DNA of 14,446 nucleotides, from the NCBI GenBank assembly GCA_964492825.1, contig CAZBLP010000050.1, positions 1 through 14,446 on the forward strand, in the 5' to 3' direction. A program made the position numbers and the translations under genes. The notes under the pieces were generated by a model. That model searched no databases and was not told the origin of the DNA. It saw only the letters and a program-made list of their open reading frames with translations. Below are positions 7,341-13,979 of this stretch, in pieces. Position 1 is the stretch's first letter, and every line of letters begins with the position of its first letter. This stretch comes from CAZBLP01 sp964492825. GTDB lineage: Bacteria; DYJV01.

Positions 7341-8087
7341 TTATTTTCCAAAAACTTTTTTTAATAATTCCGTTGTTCTTTTTGCAGGATTTTCTCTAAT
7401 AGCTGCTTCTTCTTTTGCAAGATAGTAAAAAATTCCGTCAAGAGCTTTTCCTAAAGTATAAGTAGCAATGTCACCTTTTACATGCTTTACAAAAGGAAGG
7501 GAGTTGTATTTTTTTAATATGGAATTGTACATTTTTACAGCAGCTACCTTATTTAGGCTTTCATCTATAACAGGTTTCATGGCATCTTGAAGAGGCTTGC
7601 TCATTTTGCTTTTAAAGTATTGAGTAGCAGCATCTTTTGGCCCTTTGTATATTTTGTTAACATCATTAATTGTCATAGAAGCTATTGCATCCCAGAAAAG
7701 CTTTTTAGCTTTAGGCGTTGCTATTTCAGCAGCTCTGTTCAACTTTAACTCAAGATTTTTTAAGGAACCTGCCATTCCAATTTTATCAAGGGTATTTTTT
7801 ACTTTTTGTAAATTTTTAGGGAGAGGAATATGTATATTTCTATCTTTGAGAAATCCGTCTGTAGTTCCAAGACGTTTTACAACATTTTCAGTTCCCACTC
7901 TCAATGCTTCTTTTAATCCCCCTGATATCTCCGAAATAGTCAGTTCGTTTGAGTTTTTTGTCTTTCTGGAGCCTAAATTTTCCAGAATATTTTTACCTGT
8001 ATCAAGCCATCCGCAATTTATTTTGTTTACATAAACAATTGATATGACAACAACCAGTAACAGAGTAAAAAATTTGTATTTTTTCAT
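7341..8087 (-). CDS. DUF4197-family secreted protein
   Basis: The body of the protein (ISGGLKEALRVGTENVVKRLG, then FWDAIASMTINDVNKIYKG and LGKALDGIFYYLAKEEAAIR) is the conserved DUF4197 pattern; the family has no established function and is usually exported. I start it at the ATG at 8087, giving 248 residues. That ATG has AAGG six bases upstream on the minus strand and produces a proper signal sequence, MKKYKFFTLLLVVVISIVY. An in-frame ATG at 8108 would add seven residues but lacks a Shine-Dalgarno. The cysteine at NKINCGW is not in a good lipobox, so a soluble periplasmic form is more likely than a lipoprotein. It is the only minus-strand gene between the two acyl-CoA synthetase units and appears unrelated to them. 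Confidence 0.85.
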   Translation of the reverse strand: MKKYKFFTLLLVVVISIVYVNKINCGWLDTGKNILENLGSRKTKNSNELTISEISGGLKEALRVGTENVVKRLGTTDGFLKDRNIHIPLPKNLQKVKNTLDKIGMAGSLKNLELKLNRAAEIATPKAKKLFWDAIASMTINDVNKIYKGPKDAATQYFKSKMSKPLQDAMKPVIDESLNKVAAVKMYNSILKKYNSLPFVKHVKGDIATYTLGKALDGIFYYLAKEEAAIRENPAKRTTELLKKVFGK

Positions 8088-8164
8088 TATAGCCTTAGTT
8101 AATAGCATAGTTTGTAATAGTTTCTGTTAAATTTTGCATAACTATTCCTTAAAAAGATATATGT

Positions 8165-8193
8165 TATGTATAATATAAGATAAATAAAGTCAA
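8165..8193 (-). promoter_or_regulatory. Probable promoter of the DUF4197 gene
   Basis: On the minus strand, TTGACT (complement of 8188-8193) is followed after 17 bases by TACATA (complement of 8165-8170). An alternative -10, TATACA, lies at 15 bases. The leader to the ATG at 8087 would be about 70 bases. Confidence 0.4.
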
Positions 8194-8238
8194 AGATTAT
8201 TTATAGTTTTAAATATTTTTATAAAATTCTAAAAAATA

Positions 8239-8265
8239 TTGACAAAATTATTTTATTATTATAAT
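8239..8265 (+). promoter_or_regulatory. Sigma-70-type promoter for the enoyl-CoA hydratase operon
   Basis: TTGACA at 8239-8244 and TATAAT at 8260-8265 both match consensus perfectly, though the 15-base spacer is shorter than the optimal 17. Transcription would begin near 8272 and give a leader of about 125 bases before the ATG at 8396. A short spacer often marks a promoter that needs an activator. Confidence 0.5.
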
Positions 8266-8270
8266 TCAAA

Positions 8271-8289
8271 AATATAATAACGTTATATT
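8271..8289. promoter_or_regulatory. Candidate operator at the hydratase transcription start
   Basis: AATATAA (8271-8277) is the inverted complement of TTATATT (8283-8289) across five bases; the centre also contains the perfect palindrome ATAACGTTAT. It lies just after the -10 box, where a dimeric repressor would block initiation. AT-rich inverted repeats occur by chance, so this is a candidate only. Confidence 0.35.
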
Positions 8290-8305
8290 AGGGAGATAAT
8301 AAAAT

Positions 8306-8321
8306 TTCTGAAAAATCAGAA
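8306..8321. promoter_or_regulatory. Perfect 6-bp inverted repeat in the hydratase leader
   Basis: TTCTGA (8306-8311) and TCAGAA (8316-8321) flank AAAA. In DNA this is a 16-bp palindromic site that could bind a dimeric regulator; in RNA it is a small hairpin. GGAG at 8292-8295 and CTCC at 8322-8325 could extend the RNA structure across an internal loop. Confidence 0.4.
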
Positions 8322-8395
8322 CCTCCAAACTTTTTAATTTCAAACCTTCCATCCGTTATTGTTCAGTCAAATTTTTTATCCATTAGGAGAATTAT

Positions 8396-9205
8396 ATGAA
8401 ATTAGAGACAGTTTTATATGAAAAAAATAATAATATCGGTGTATTGAGACTTTACAGGCCAGAAAGAATGAATGCTGTTATAGAGCAAATGTATATTGAC
8501 ATTAATACGATTCTTGATAAAGTGGAGACGGATAGTGAAGTAAAGGTTTTGATTTTTACAGGTTGTGTGTGGAAAAGAGACAAGGGAGATAAGCAGGCTT
8601 TTTGTGCAGGAGCTGACCTTAAAAAACATTCCGAAGGAGATAGAACACCATTTGAGAAAAGGGAATATATTTTCTTGGCACATAATACAACAAAAAGAAT
8701 ATATGAATTCCCTAAGCCTGTTATAGCTGCTGTAAATGGTCCAGCAAGAGGCGCAGGCACGGAAATGGCACTTAATTGTGATTTTTTAATAATGGCTGAT
8801 AATGCTACAATAGGCTTTCCTGAGACTTCCCTTGGCACTTTTGTTGGTGGAGGCGTAACGTACCATATTACCAATCTTCTCCCAATTCAGAAAGCAAAAG
8901 AGCTTATTTATTCGGGAAAAATTCTAAATGGAAAAGAAGCTGTTGAATATGGCCTTGCTTATAAAAGTTATCCAATAGAATTTTTTATGGAAAATGTTTT
9001 GAAATTTGCAGAAGGTTTGGCTGAAAAAGCTCCTCTTTCAATGAGATTTGCTAAAAAGCTTATTCAAAAAGCACCTCATCTTGATATTGATACTGTTATA
9101 ACTCTCGAAGCAGAAGCAATTTTAGCATGTATGACAACTGAAGATTGGCATGAAGGCATTAAAGCTTTTATGGAAAAAAGAAAGCCTGTTTATAAAGGTA
9201 AATAG
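8396..9205 (+). CDS. Enoyl-CoA hydratase/isomerase (crotonase family)
   Basis: A 269-residue cytoplasmic crotonase-fold enzyme; members add water to 2-enoyl-CoA or isomerise the double bond in beta-oxidation-type pathways. The oxyanion-hole segments are seen: CAGADLKKH at 70-78 and GPARGAGTEMALNCD at 115-129. Both acidic residues of true hydratases appear kept, Glu123 in GTEMALNCD and Glu143 in FPETSLGTF, so hydratase activity is plausible. Length fits the family. The Shine-Dalgarno AGGAGA is at 8385-8390. A consensus-like promoter and two inverted repeats lie upstream, and the fused acyl-CoA synthetase follows after 29 bases, so the two form an operon. A short charged insert before the oxyanion loop (CVWKRDKGDKQ) may define a subfamily. 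The specific substrate is unknown. Confidence 0.92.
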   Translation: MKLETVLYEKNNNIGVLRLYRPERMNAVIEQMYIDINTILDKVETDSEVKVLIFTGCVWKRDKGDKQAFCAGADLKKHSEGDRTPFEKREYIFLAHNTTKRIYEFPKPVIAAVNGPARGAGTEMALNCDFLIMADNATIGFPETSLGTFVGGGVTYHITNLLPIQKAKELIYSGKILNGKEAVEYGLAYKSYPIEFFMENVLKFAEGLAEKAPLSMRFAKKLIQKAPHLDIDTVITLEAEAILACMTTEDWHEGIKAFMEKRKPVYKGK

Positions 9206-9234
9206 TTTTAGATAAACAATAAAAGGGGGAACCT

Positions 9235-11379
9235 ATGAGCCTTCACAGGGTTTTAAATGCCAGAAGCGTTGCAGTGGTGGGTGCTTCAAAAAATAAAACC
9301 AAGAGAGGTTATCAGGTAATTGTAACATTGCTTGAAGAAAATTATGAAGGCAAAATATTTCCTGTTAATCCAAAAGAGAAAAATATACTTGGATTTAAAT
9401 GTTATGGAAAAATCACAGAAATAGAAGATATTGTTGATTTGGCTCTTATAACAACTCCAGCGGAAACAATACCAAATATTCTGAGAGATTGCGGTAAAAA
9501 AGGTGTTGCAGGTGCTGTTATAATCGCTGGTGGTTTCAGAGAAGCCGGGGATAAAGGGAAAAGGCTGGAACGGGAAGTAGTTGAAGTTGCCAAAGAAACA
9601 GGTGTAAGATTAATTGGTCCGAATACTTCCGGAATGATGAATCTTAAAATAGGTTTAAATTTAGTTGGCATTAAAAATGTACCAAAAGGTGACATTGCAC
9701 TTGTTACTCAAAGTGGGAATATGGCACTTGAACTGATTACAGAAGCATCAATAAAAAGTATAAAAGGTTTTTCTTATTATATTGGTGTAGGTAACGAGTC
9801 TGACATTAAATTTCATGAATATCTCAATTTTTTTAAAAATGATCCTGATACAAAGGCTATCTTAATGTATGTTGAAGGCTTAAGTCAGGGAAGAAAATTT
9901 TTACAAGAAGCTTATAATGCAACATTAGTAAAACCGGTTGTGTTACTTAAAAGCGGAAGGACCGCAGCAGGTAAAAAATCTGCAGGTTCGCATACAGGAT
10001 CTCTGGCAGGTATGAGTGAGGTTGCATTAACAGCATTTAAAAGAGCAGGGATAATTGTTATAGAAGATTCTGACAAGCTTTTTCCAGTTGCAGAAACATT
10101 ATCAAGTTTGCCTACAATAAAAAATAACAGAGTTGCAATATTGGCAGATGGTGGGGGGCATGCCACCATAGCTGCTGACCTTTTAACTGAAGCTGGTATG
10201 GAAATACCTGAATTTCATCCTAAAACTCAAGAAAAACTGAAAAAACTTCTCCCCTGGAATGCTTCTGTTAAAAATCCTGTTGATGTTGCAGGAGGTACTG
10301 ATTCAAATCCGAAGCTTTTTGCAGATTGTGTAAGAGAAATTCTCAGAGATCACAATATTGGAGGTTTGTTGTTTGTAGGACTCTTTGGTGGATATGGAAT
10401 AAGATTTGCCGAAGAATTAAAATTTCAGGAAGAAGATGCAGCTCATCAAATGGGCAAATTTGTAATTAAGTATAAAAAACCTATAGTTGTTCATAGTCTG
10501 TATAATTTTTTAAAACCTCATTCTCATGAATTGTTGAGATACTACAATATTCCCGTGTACGACTCTTTGGAGGTTGCTTGCAAATGTATAGAGAGTTTGA
10601 GCCGTTACGGTGAATATTTAACAACATATCACAGAGAAGTCAGTTTTGTTATAAATGAAAGAAAAAAAGCAGTTTATGAAGCTGAGAAAATAATATCAGA
10701 TGCACTTTCTCAGGGAAGAGATGCTTTATTAGAGCATGAAGCAAAAGAAATTTTAAGATTACATAATATTTCTTTACTTGAAGAACAGGTGTGTAAAAAA
10801 CCTGATGAAGCTGTTGAATTTTTCAAAAAAATAAAAAAGCCTGTTGCAATGAAAATAGTTTCAAAAGATATCCTTCATAAAAGTGATGCAGGAGGAGTTA
10901 AGTTAAATATAGATTCAAAGGAAGAAATTAAAAAAGCTTTTAAAGAAATTATAAAAAATGCAAAAGATTATAAGCCTGATGCTGAAATTGAAGGAGTTCT
11001 CATAACACCTATGGCAGAAGAGGGGCTTGAAGTTATTGTTGGTACAAAGATAGATGAACAGTTCGGACCTATTATTTTATTTGGTATTGGAGGTATATTG
11101 GTTGAGGTAATTAAAGATGTATCATTCAGGGTACTTCCTCTATCAAGAGGATGTGCAAAGAGAATGATAGATGAAATAAAATCATCTAATATTTTAAACG
11201 GATTCAGAGGGTTCAAGCCTTTTGACAAAAAAGCTCTAATCAGATTGCTTCTGGCTGTTTCAGATATTGTGGAATCGTACCCTGAGATTAAAGAAATGGA
11301 TTTAAATCCGGTATTACTATATGAGGAATCAAAAGGCTTAACAGTTGTTGACGCGAGAATTATATTAAAAAATAAATAG
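9235..11379 (+). CDS. Fused NDP-forming acyl-CoA synthetase (alpha-beta)
   Basis: A 714-residue single-chain member of the ADP-forming acyl-CoA synthetase family, carrying in one polypeptide what 5251-7284 encodes as two. Domains: CoA-binding (1 to about 130, GPNTSG at 128-133), succinyl-CoA-ligase-like (about 145-285), a third ligase domain (to about 450), a linker, and ATP-grasp (about 480-712). Catalytic histidines are His253 in the canonical SHTGSLAG and His548 in LHKSDAGGVKL; MDLNPVLL near the end is the ATP-grasp metal site. Enzymes of this form make ATP from acyl-CoA thioesters, though some members of the wider family act in the opposite direction. It follows the hydratase by 29 bases with AGGGGG before the ATG, so its substrate may be a product of that enzyme's pathway. 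Confidence 0.93.
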   Translation: MSLHRVLNARSVAVVGASKNKTKRGYQVIVTLLEENYEGKIFPVNPKEKNILGFKCYGKITEIEDIVDLALITTPAETIPNILRDCGKKGVAGAVIIAGGFREAGDKGKRLEREVVEVAKETGVRLIGPNTSGMMNLKIGLNLVGIKNVPKGDIALVTQSGNMALELITEASIKSIKGFSYYIGVGNESDIKFHEYLNFFKNDPDTKAILMYVEGLSQGRKFLQEAYNATLVKPVVLLKSGRTAAGKKSAGSHTGSLAGMSEVALTAFKRAGIIVIEDSDKLFPVAETLSSLPTIKNNRVAILADGGGHATIAADLLTEAGMEIPEFHPKTQEKLKKLLPWNASVKNPVDVAGGTDSNPKLFADCVREILRDHNIGGLLFVGLFGGYGIRFAEELKFQEEDAAHQMGKFVIKYKKPIVVHSLYNFLKPHSHELLRYYNIPVYDSLEVACKCIESLSRYGEYLTTYHREVSFVINERKKAVYEAEKIISDALSQGRDALLEHEAKEILRLHNISLLEEQVCKKPDEAVEFFKKIKKPVAMKIVSKDILHKSDAGGVKLNIDSKEEIKKAFKEIIKNAKDYKPDAEIEGVLITPMAEEGLEVIVGTKIDEQFGPIILFGIGGILVEVIKDVSFRVLPLSRGCAKRMIDEIKSSNILNGFRGFKPFDKKALIRLLLAVSDIVESYPEIKEMDLNPVLLYEESKGLTVVDARIILKNK

Positions 11380-11397
11380 TTTTACATTAAAATATGC

Positions 11398-11426
11398 TTG
11401 ACAAATGAATAAAATTACAATATTAA
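11398..11426 (+). promoter_or_regulatory. Sigma-70-type promoter for the BKACE-Usp operon
   Basis: TTGACA at 11398-11403 and TATTAA at 11421-11426 are separated by exactly 17 bases. Initiation near 11433 would give a leader of about 68 bases that contains the hairpin at 11446-11480. This makes the BKACE gene separately controlled from the synthetase gene ending at 11379. Confidence 0.55.
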
Positions 11427-11445
11427 ATTTTGTATACAATTTTTA

Positions 11446-11480
11446 AGCCATAGAGATTTAATAATAAGAGCTCTATGGCT
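11446..11480 (+). other. 10-bp perfect stem in the BKACE leader (terminator or leader hairpin)
   Basis: AGCCATAGAG (11446-11455) pairs perfectly with CTCTATGGCT (11471-11480) across a 15-base AT-rich loop. ATTTTAATAA follows, a weak T-rich tail. It may end the upstream synthetase transcript, or, since it lies after the promoter at 11398-11426 and ten bases before the ribosome-binding AAAGGA, act as a 5' leader structure that controls or stabilises the BKACE mRNA. Confidence 0.55.
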
Positions 11481-11500
11481 ATTTTAATAAAGGATTTAAA

Positions 11501-12328
11501 ATGGGAAAAGTTATTATTACTGCAGCTATAACAGGAAGCAGAACTCCAAGAGAGAAATCTCCGTACATTCCAATATCTCCCCGGGAAATAGCAGATTCGG
11601 CAATAGAAGCTGTTAATGCAGGTGCATCAATTGTGCATATTCACGTTAGAGATCTTAATACTAAGCTTGGCACACAAGATGCAGAGCTTTACAATGAAGT
11701 TCTTGATAGACTTTATTCCAAGGTAAATCCTGTTGTATGTTTAACCACAAGTGGTATTCCCGGAAAAAATTTAGGGTATGAAGAGAGATTTATCCCGCTC
11801 CAGTTTAAACCTGAGCTTGCATCTTTTGATGCAGGAAGTATTAATGTTAATGACGGTATATTTCTGAATCCTCCTGATTTTTTAAAACAGCTTGCAGTAA
11901 AAATGAAAGAATATAATGTTAAGCCTGAATTAGAAATTTTTGATACAGGTATGATAGAATATTGCAAATATTTAATGAGTGAAGGCTATCTTGAATCTCC
12001 ACTTCATTTTCAATTTGTTCTTGGTGTTAGAGGAGGCGCATCAGCTACTCCTAAAACATTGCTTCATATGGTGGAATTACTGCCAGAAGATGCAACATGG
12101 TCGGTAATTGGTATTGGAAAAGGACAATTGCCAATGGTTATGATGGGACTTGTTCTTGGCGGGCACGTAAGGGTTGGGCTTGAAGATAATATTTATTATT
12201 CAAAAGGCAGATTAGCAAAATCAAATGCTGAGTTAGTTGAAAGAGTTGTAAGAATAGCCCGTGAATATGGAAGAGAGATAGCGACCCCTGAAGATGCAAG
12301 AGAAATTTTATCATTAAAAAAGGAGTAA
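11501..12328 (+). CDS. Beta-keto acid cleavage enzyme (BKACE family, Kce-like, formerly DUF849)
   Basis: A 275-residue TIM-barrel zinc enzyme. The family condenses a beta-keto acid with acetyl-CoA and cleaves it to acetoacetate and a new acyl-CoA; Kce of lysine fermentation, acting on 3-keto-5-aminohexanoate, is the founding member. Zinc ligands are visible as His46 and His48 in HIHVRD and Glu228 in HVRVGLEDN; Arg224, four residues before the glutamate, corresponds to the substrate-carboxylate arginine of Kce. GVRGGASATPKTLLHM and WSVIGIGKGQLPM are also characteristic. No other lysine-fermentation genes (aminomutases, kdd, kal) are in the window, so the substrate need not be the Kce one and no kce symbol is given. 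It has its own promoter, a leader hairpin and AAAGGA before the ATG, and is followed after three bases by the Usp gene. Confidence 0.92.
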   Translation: MGKVIITAAITGSRTPREKSPYIPISPREIADSAIEAVNAGASIVHIHVRDLNTKLGTQDAELYNEVLDRLYSKVNPVVCLTTSGIPGKNLGYEERFIPLQFKPELASFDAGSINVNDGIFLNPPDFLKQLAVKMKEYNVKPELEIFDTGMIEYCKYLMSEGYLESPLHFQFVLGVRGGASATPKTLLHMVELLPEDATWSVIGIGKGQLPMVMMGLVLGGHVRVGLEDNIYYSKGRLAKSNAELVERVVRIAREYGREIATPEDAREILSLKKE

Positions 12329-12331
12329 AAA

Positions 12332-12775
12332 ATGTTTTTTCAATCTATTTTAGTTCCTGTTGATTTTTCCGAGGATTCTCTATACGCGCTTGAGCATGGA
12401 ATAATGTTAGCAAAACAATTTGATTCAAAATTAATTATTTTGCATGTAAATCATGATGAAAGCATGCTTTTTCATTATTTAACTGAAGAAGAGTATGATA
12501 AAATCAGAGAGAGATTATTAAATGATGCTAAAGCACAGCTTGAAAGTTTAGTAGATAAGTTCTCTGAATTGGCAAAAGTTGACTATCATTATAAAGTAAG
12601 GCGTGGTGTTCCTTATGTTGAGATTGTCGAAGAAACGGAGCAAGAGAATATTGACATTGTAATAGTAGGCTCTCACGGTAAAACAAGTGCTAAGAAATTT
12701 TTTTATGGCGGCACTACTTCAAAAGTTGCAAGACGTGCTAAATGCAGTGTTATGATTACAAGGAAGCCAAATTAG
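12332..12775 (+). CDS. Universal stress protein (UspA family)
   Basis: A 147-residue single-domain Usp. FQSILVPVDFSEDSLYALEHG is the N-terminal strand and nucleotide-contact segment. VGSHGKTSAKKFFYGGTTSKVARRAKCSVMI is the C-terminal ATP-binding region and follows GX2GX9G, except that the residue after the last glycine is Gly rather than the usual Ser/Thr. That change may weaken ATP binding or be tolerated. It starts three bases after the BKACE stop, with AAGGAG inside the last BKACE codons, so the two are cotranslated. The TRAP transporter genes follow 128 bases later. Usp proteins beside TRAP transporters are known: TeaD binds ATP and restrains ectoine uptake by TeaABC in Halomonas. A similar modulatory role is likely here, but only by analogy. 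Confidence 0.9.
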   Translation: MFFQSILVPVDFSEDSLYALEHGIMLAKQFDSKLIILHVNHDESMLFHYLTEEEYDKIRERLLNDAKAQLESLVDKFSELAKVDYHYKVRRGVPYVEIVEETEQENIDIVIVGSHGKTSAKKFFYGGTTSKVARRAKCSVMITRKPN

Positions 12776-12810
12776 GATTTAGTAAAAAAACATATTCTAA
12801 ATACTAATAA

Positions 12811-12826
12811 CTAAATTCTAATTTAG
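12811..12826. repeat. AT-rich inverted repeat in the Usp-receptor gap
   Basis: CTAAATT (12811-12817) is the inverted complement of AATTTAG (12820-12826) with two bases between. It lies in a low-complexity stretch (12776-12830) rich in CTAAAT-like words. It could be a weak transcript end for the Usp gene or a regulator site. Confidence 0.3.
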
Positions 12827-12858
12827 CCTTGAAATTTGCACTAAATATTGGGCTTTGA

Positions 12859-12873
12859 TGGTGCAAAGCACCA
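12859..12873. promoter_or_regulatory. GC-rich palindrome before the TAXI receptor gene
   Basis: TGGTGC (12859-12864) and GCACCA (12868-12873) form a perfect 6-bp inverted repeat around AAA. It stands out in very AT-rich DNA, 19 bases before the GGAGG of the receptor gene. It could be an operator or a small leader hairpin. The left part also overlaps a sigma-54-like GG-N10-GC pair (GG at 12851-12852, GC at 12863-12864), a weak match. Confidence 0.4.
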
Positions 12874-12903
12874 AAAAGATAAAAAATAAAAGGAGGAAAG
12901 AAA

Positions 12904-13899
12904 ATGAAAAGATTTTGGGTTATGTTGTTATCTGTTGCTGTTTTATGTCTTGGTTTAAGCAGCATTAGTTTTGCAAGAACAAAGTATGTAACTATTGGTA
13001 CAGGTGGTGTTACAGGTGTTTATTATCCTACTGGAGGTGCTATTAGTAGAATAGTAAACAAGAAATCAAAAATTTATCATTTAAAAGTTACAGTTGAATC
13101 TACAGGCGGTTCTGTTTTTAACATTAATGCAGTTTGCAACGGTGACCTTGATTTTGGTATTGCTCAGTCTGACAGACAATATCAAGCATGGAATGGTATG
13201 AAAGAATGGAAAGGTCATCCTCAGAAAAAGTTAAGAAGTATTTTTACCATTCATCCAGAGTCAGTTACATTAATTGCATCTGATGCAAGTGGAATATACT
13301 CTTTAAAAGATTTAAAAGGCAAAAGAGTTGCTATTGGTAATCCAGGTTCTGGCCAACTTGGTAATTCAAGAGATGCTCTCATGTTAGCAGGTCTTGATGA
13401 GAAAAAAGATATTAAAGCTGAATACATTAAAGCTGTTGAAGCTGCTGAAGCTTTACAAGATGAAAGAGTTGATGCGTATTTTTATACTGTTGGTCATCCT
13501 AATGGCTCAATTAAGGAAGCTACAGCAGGAAGAATTAAAGTTCATATAGTTCCTATTCCAAATGTAGAACCTTTGCTGAAAAAATTCCCTTATTATGCAA
13601 AATCATTTATACCTAAAAAGTTTTATCCAAATTTAACAAACAAAGAAGATGAAATTCCAACTTTTGGTGTTAAAGCAACATTTGTTACATCAATTGATGT
13701 GCCTACAGAAGTTGTTTATGCTATTACAAAAGAAGTATTTGATAATTTTAAATCATTTAAGAAATTACACCCTGCTTATGCAGTACTTACAAAAGAGAAT
13801 ATGCTTCAAGGTATGAGTGCACCTTTACATCCAGGTGCTATTAAATATTATAAAGAATCAGGTTTAATTAAGTATATAAACAAGAACTTATTAAAATAA
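12904..13899 (+). CDS. TAXI-family TRAP transporter solute-binding protein
   Basis: A 331-residue periplasmic receptor. The N-terminal signal peptide (basic MKR, hydrophobic WVMLLSVAVLCLGL) probably ends at SFA before Arg25. The mature protein opens with the TAXI-family motif, VTIGTGGVTGVYYPTGGAIS, followed by VESTGGSVFNINAVCNGDLDFGIAQSD, which lines the ligand cleft in characterised members. Length matches the family. TAXI receptors deliver glutamate-like or other organic acids to a fused DctQM membrane subunit, encoded next. A strong AGGAGG precedes the ATG. Codon use seems biased towards A/T-ending codons with a regular lysine- and glycine-rich pattern, in line with high expression. The ligand cannot be read from the sequence; an acid that feeds the neighbouring CoA-ester enzymes is a reasonable inference. 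Confidence 0.95.
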   Translation: MKRFWVMLLSVAVLCLGLSSISFARTKYVTIGTGGVTGVYYPTGGAISRIVNKKSKIYHLKVTVESTGGSVFNINAVCNGDLDFGIAQSDRQYQAWNGMKEWKGHPQKKLRSIFTIHPESVTLIASDASGIYSLKDLKGKRVAIGNPGSGQLGNSRDALMLAGLDEKKDIKAEYIKAVEAAEALQDERVDAYFYTVGHPNGSIKEATAGRIKVHIVPIPNVEPLLKKFPYYAKSFIPKKFYPNLTNKEDEIPTFGVKATFVTSIDVPTEVVYAITKEVFDNFKSFKKLHPAYAVLTKENMLQGMSAPLHPGAIKYYKESGLIKYINKNLLK

Positions 13900-13910
13900 C
13901 TAATTTTTTA

Positions 13911-13941
13911 TCCCCTCCTTCTTTTAATAGAATGGAGGGGA
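13911..13941 (+). terminator. Strong hairpin between receptor and permease genes (partial terminator or mRNA stabiliser)
   Basis: TCCCCTCC (13911-13918) pairs with GGAGGGGA (13934-13941), and TTC/GAA extends the stem inwards past one bulged T, leaving the loop TTTTAATA. No T-run follows on either strand, so full intrinsic termination is unlikely. Such hairpins between a receptor gene and its membrane subunit commonly protect the upstream mRNA or let only part of transcription through, giving more receptor than permease. Confidence 0.6.
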
Positions 13942-13979
13942 ATACTTTGTAAAATTAGGTTTTTTAAAAGGGGGCGTAT

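Noticed and set aside
7645..8034. Plus-strand open frame of 129 codons inside the DUF4197 gene
   Set aside because: Antisense to a conserved coding sequence; its hydrophobic product reflects the complementary codons.
8452..8874. Minus-strand open frame of 140 codons within the enoyl-CoA hydratase gene
   Set aside because: Antisense to a gene with clear catalytic motifs; no independent signal.
11501..12328. Lysine-fermentation locus based on the Kce-like enzyme
   Set aside because: None of the aminomutase, dehydrogenase or ammonia-lyase genes of that pathway are present in the window.
12859..12873. NtrC binding site
   Set aside because: The NtrC site has the half-sites in the order GCACC...GGTGC; here the order is reversed.
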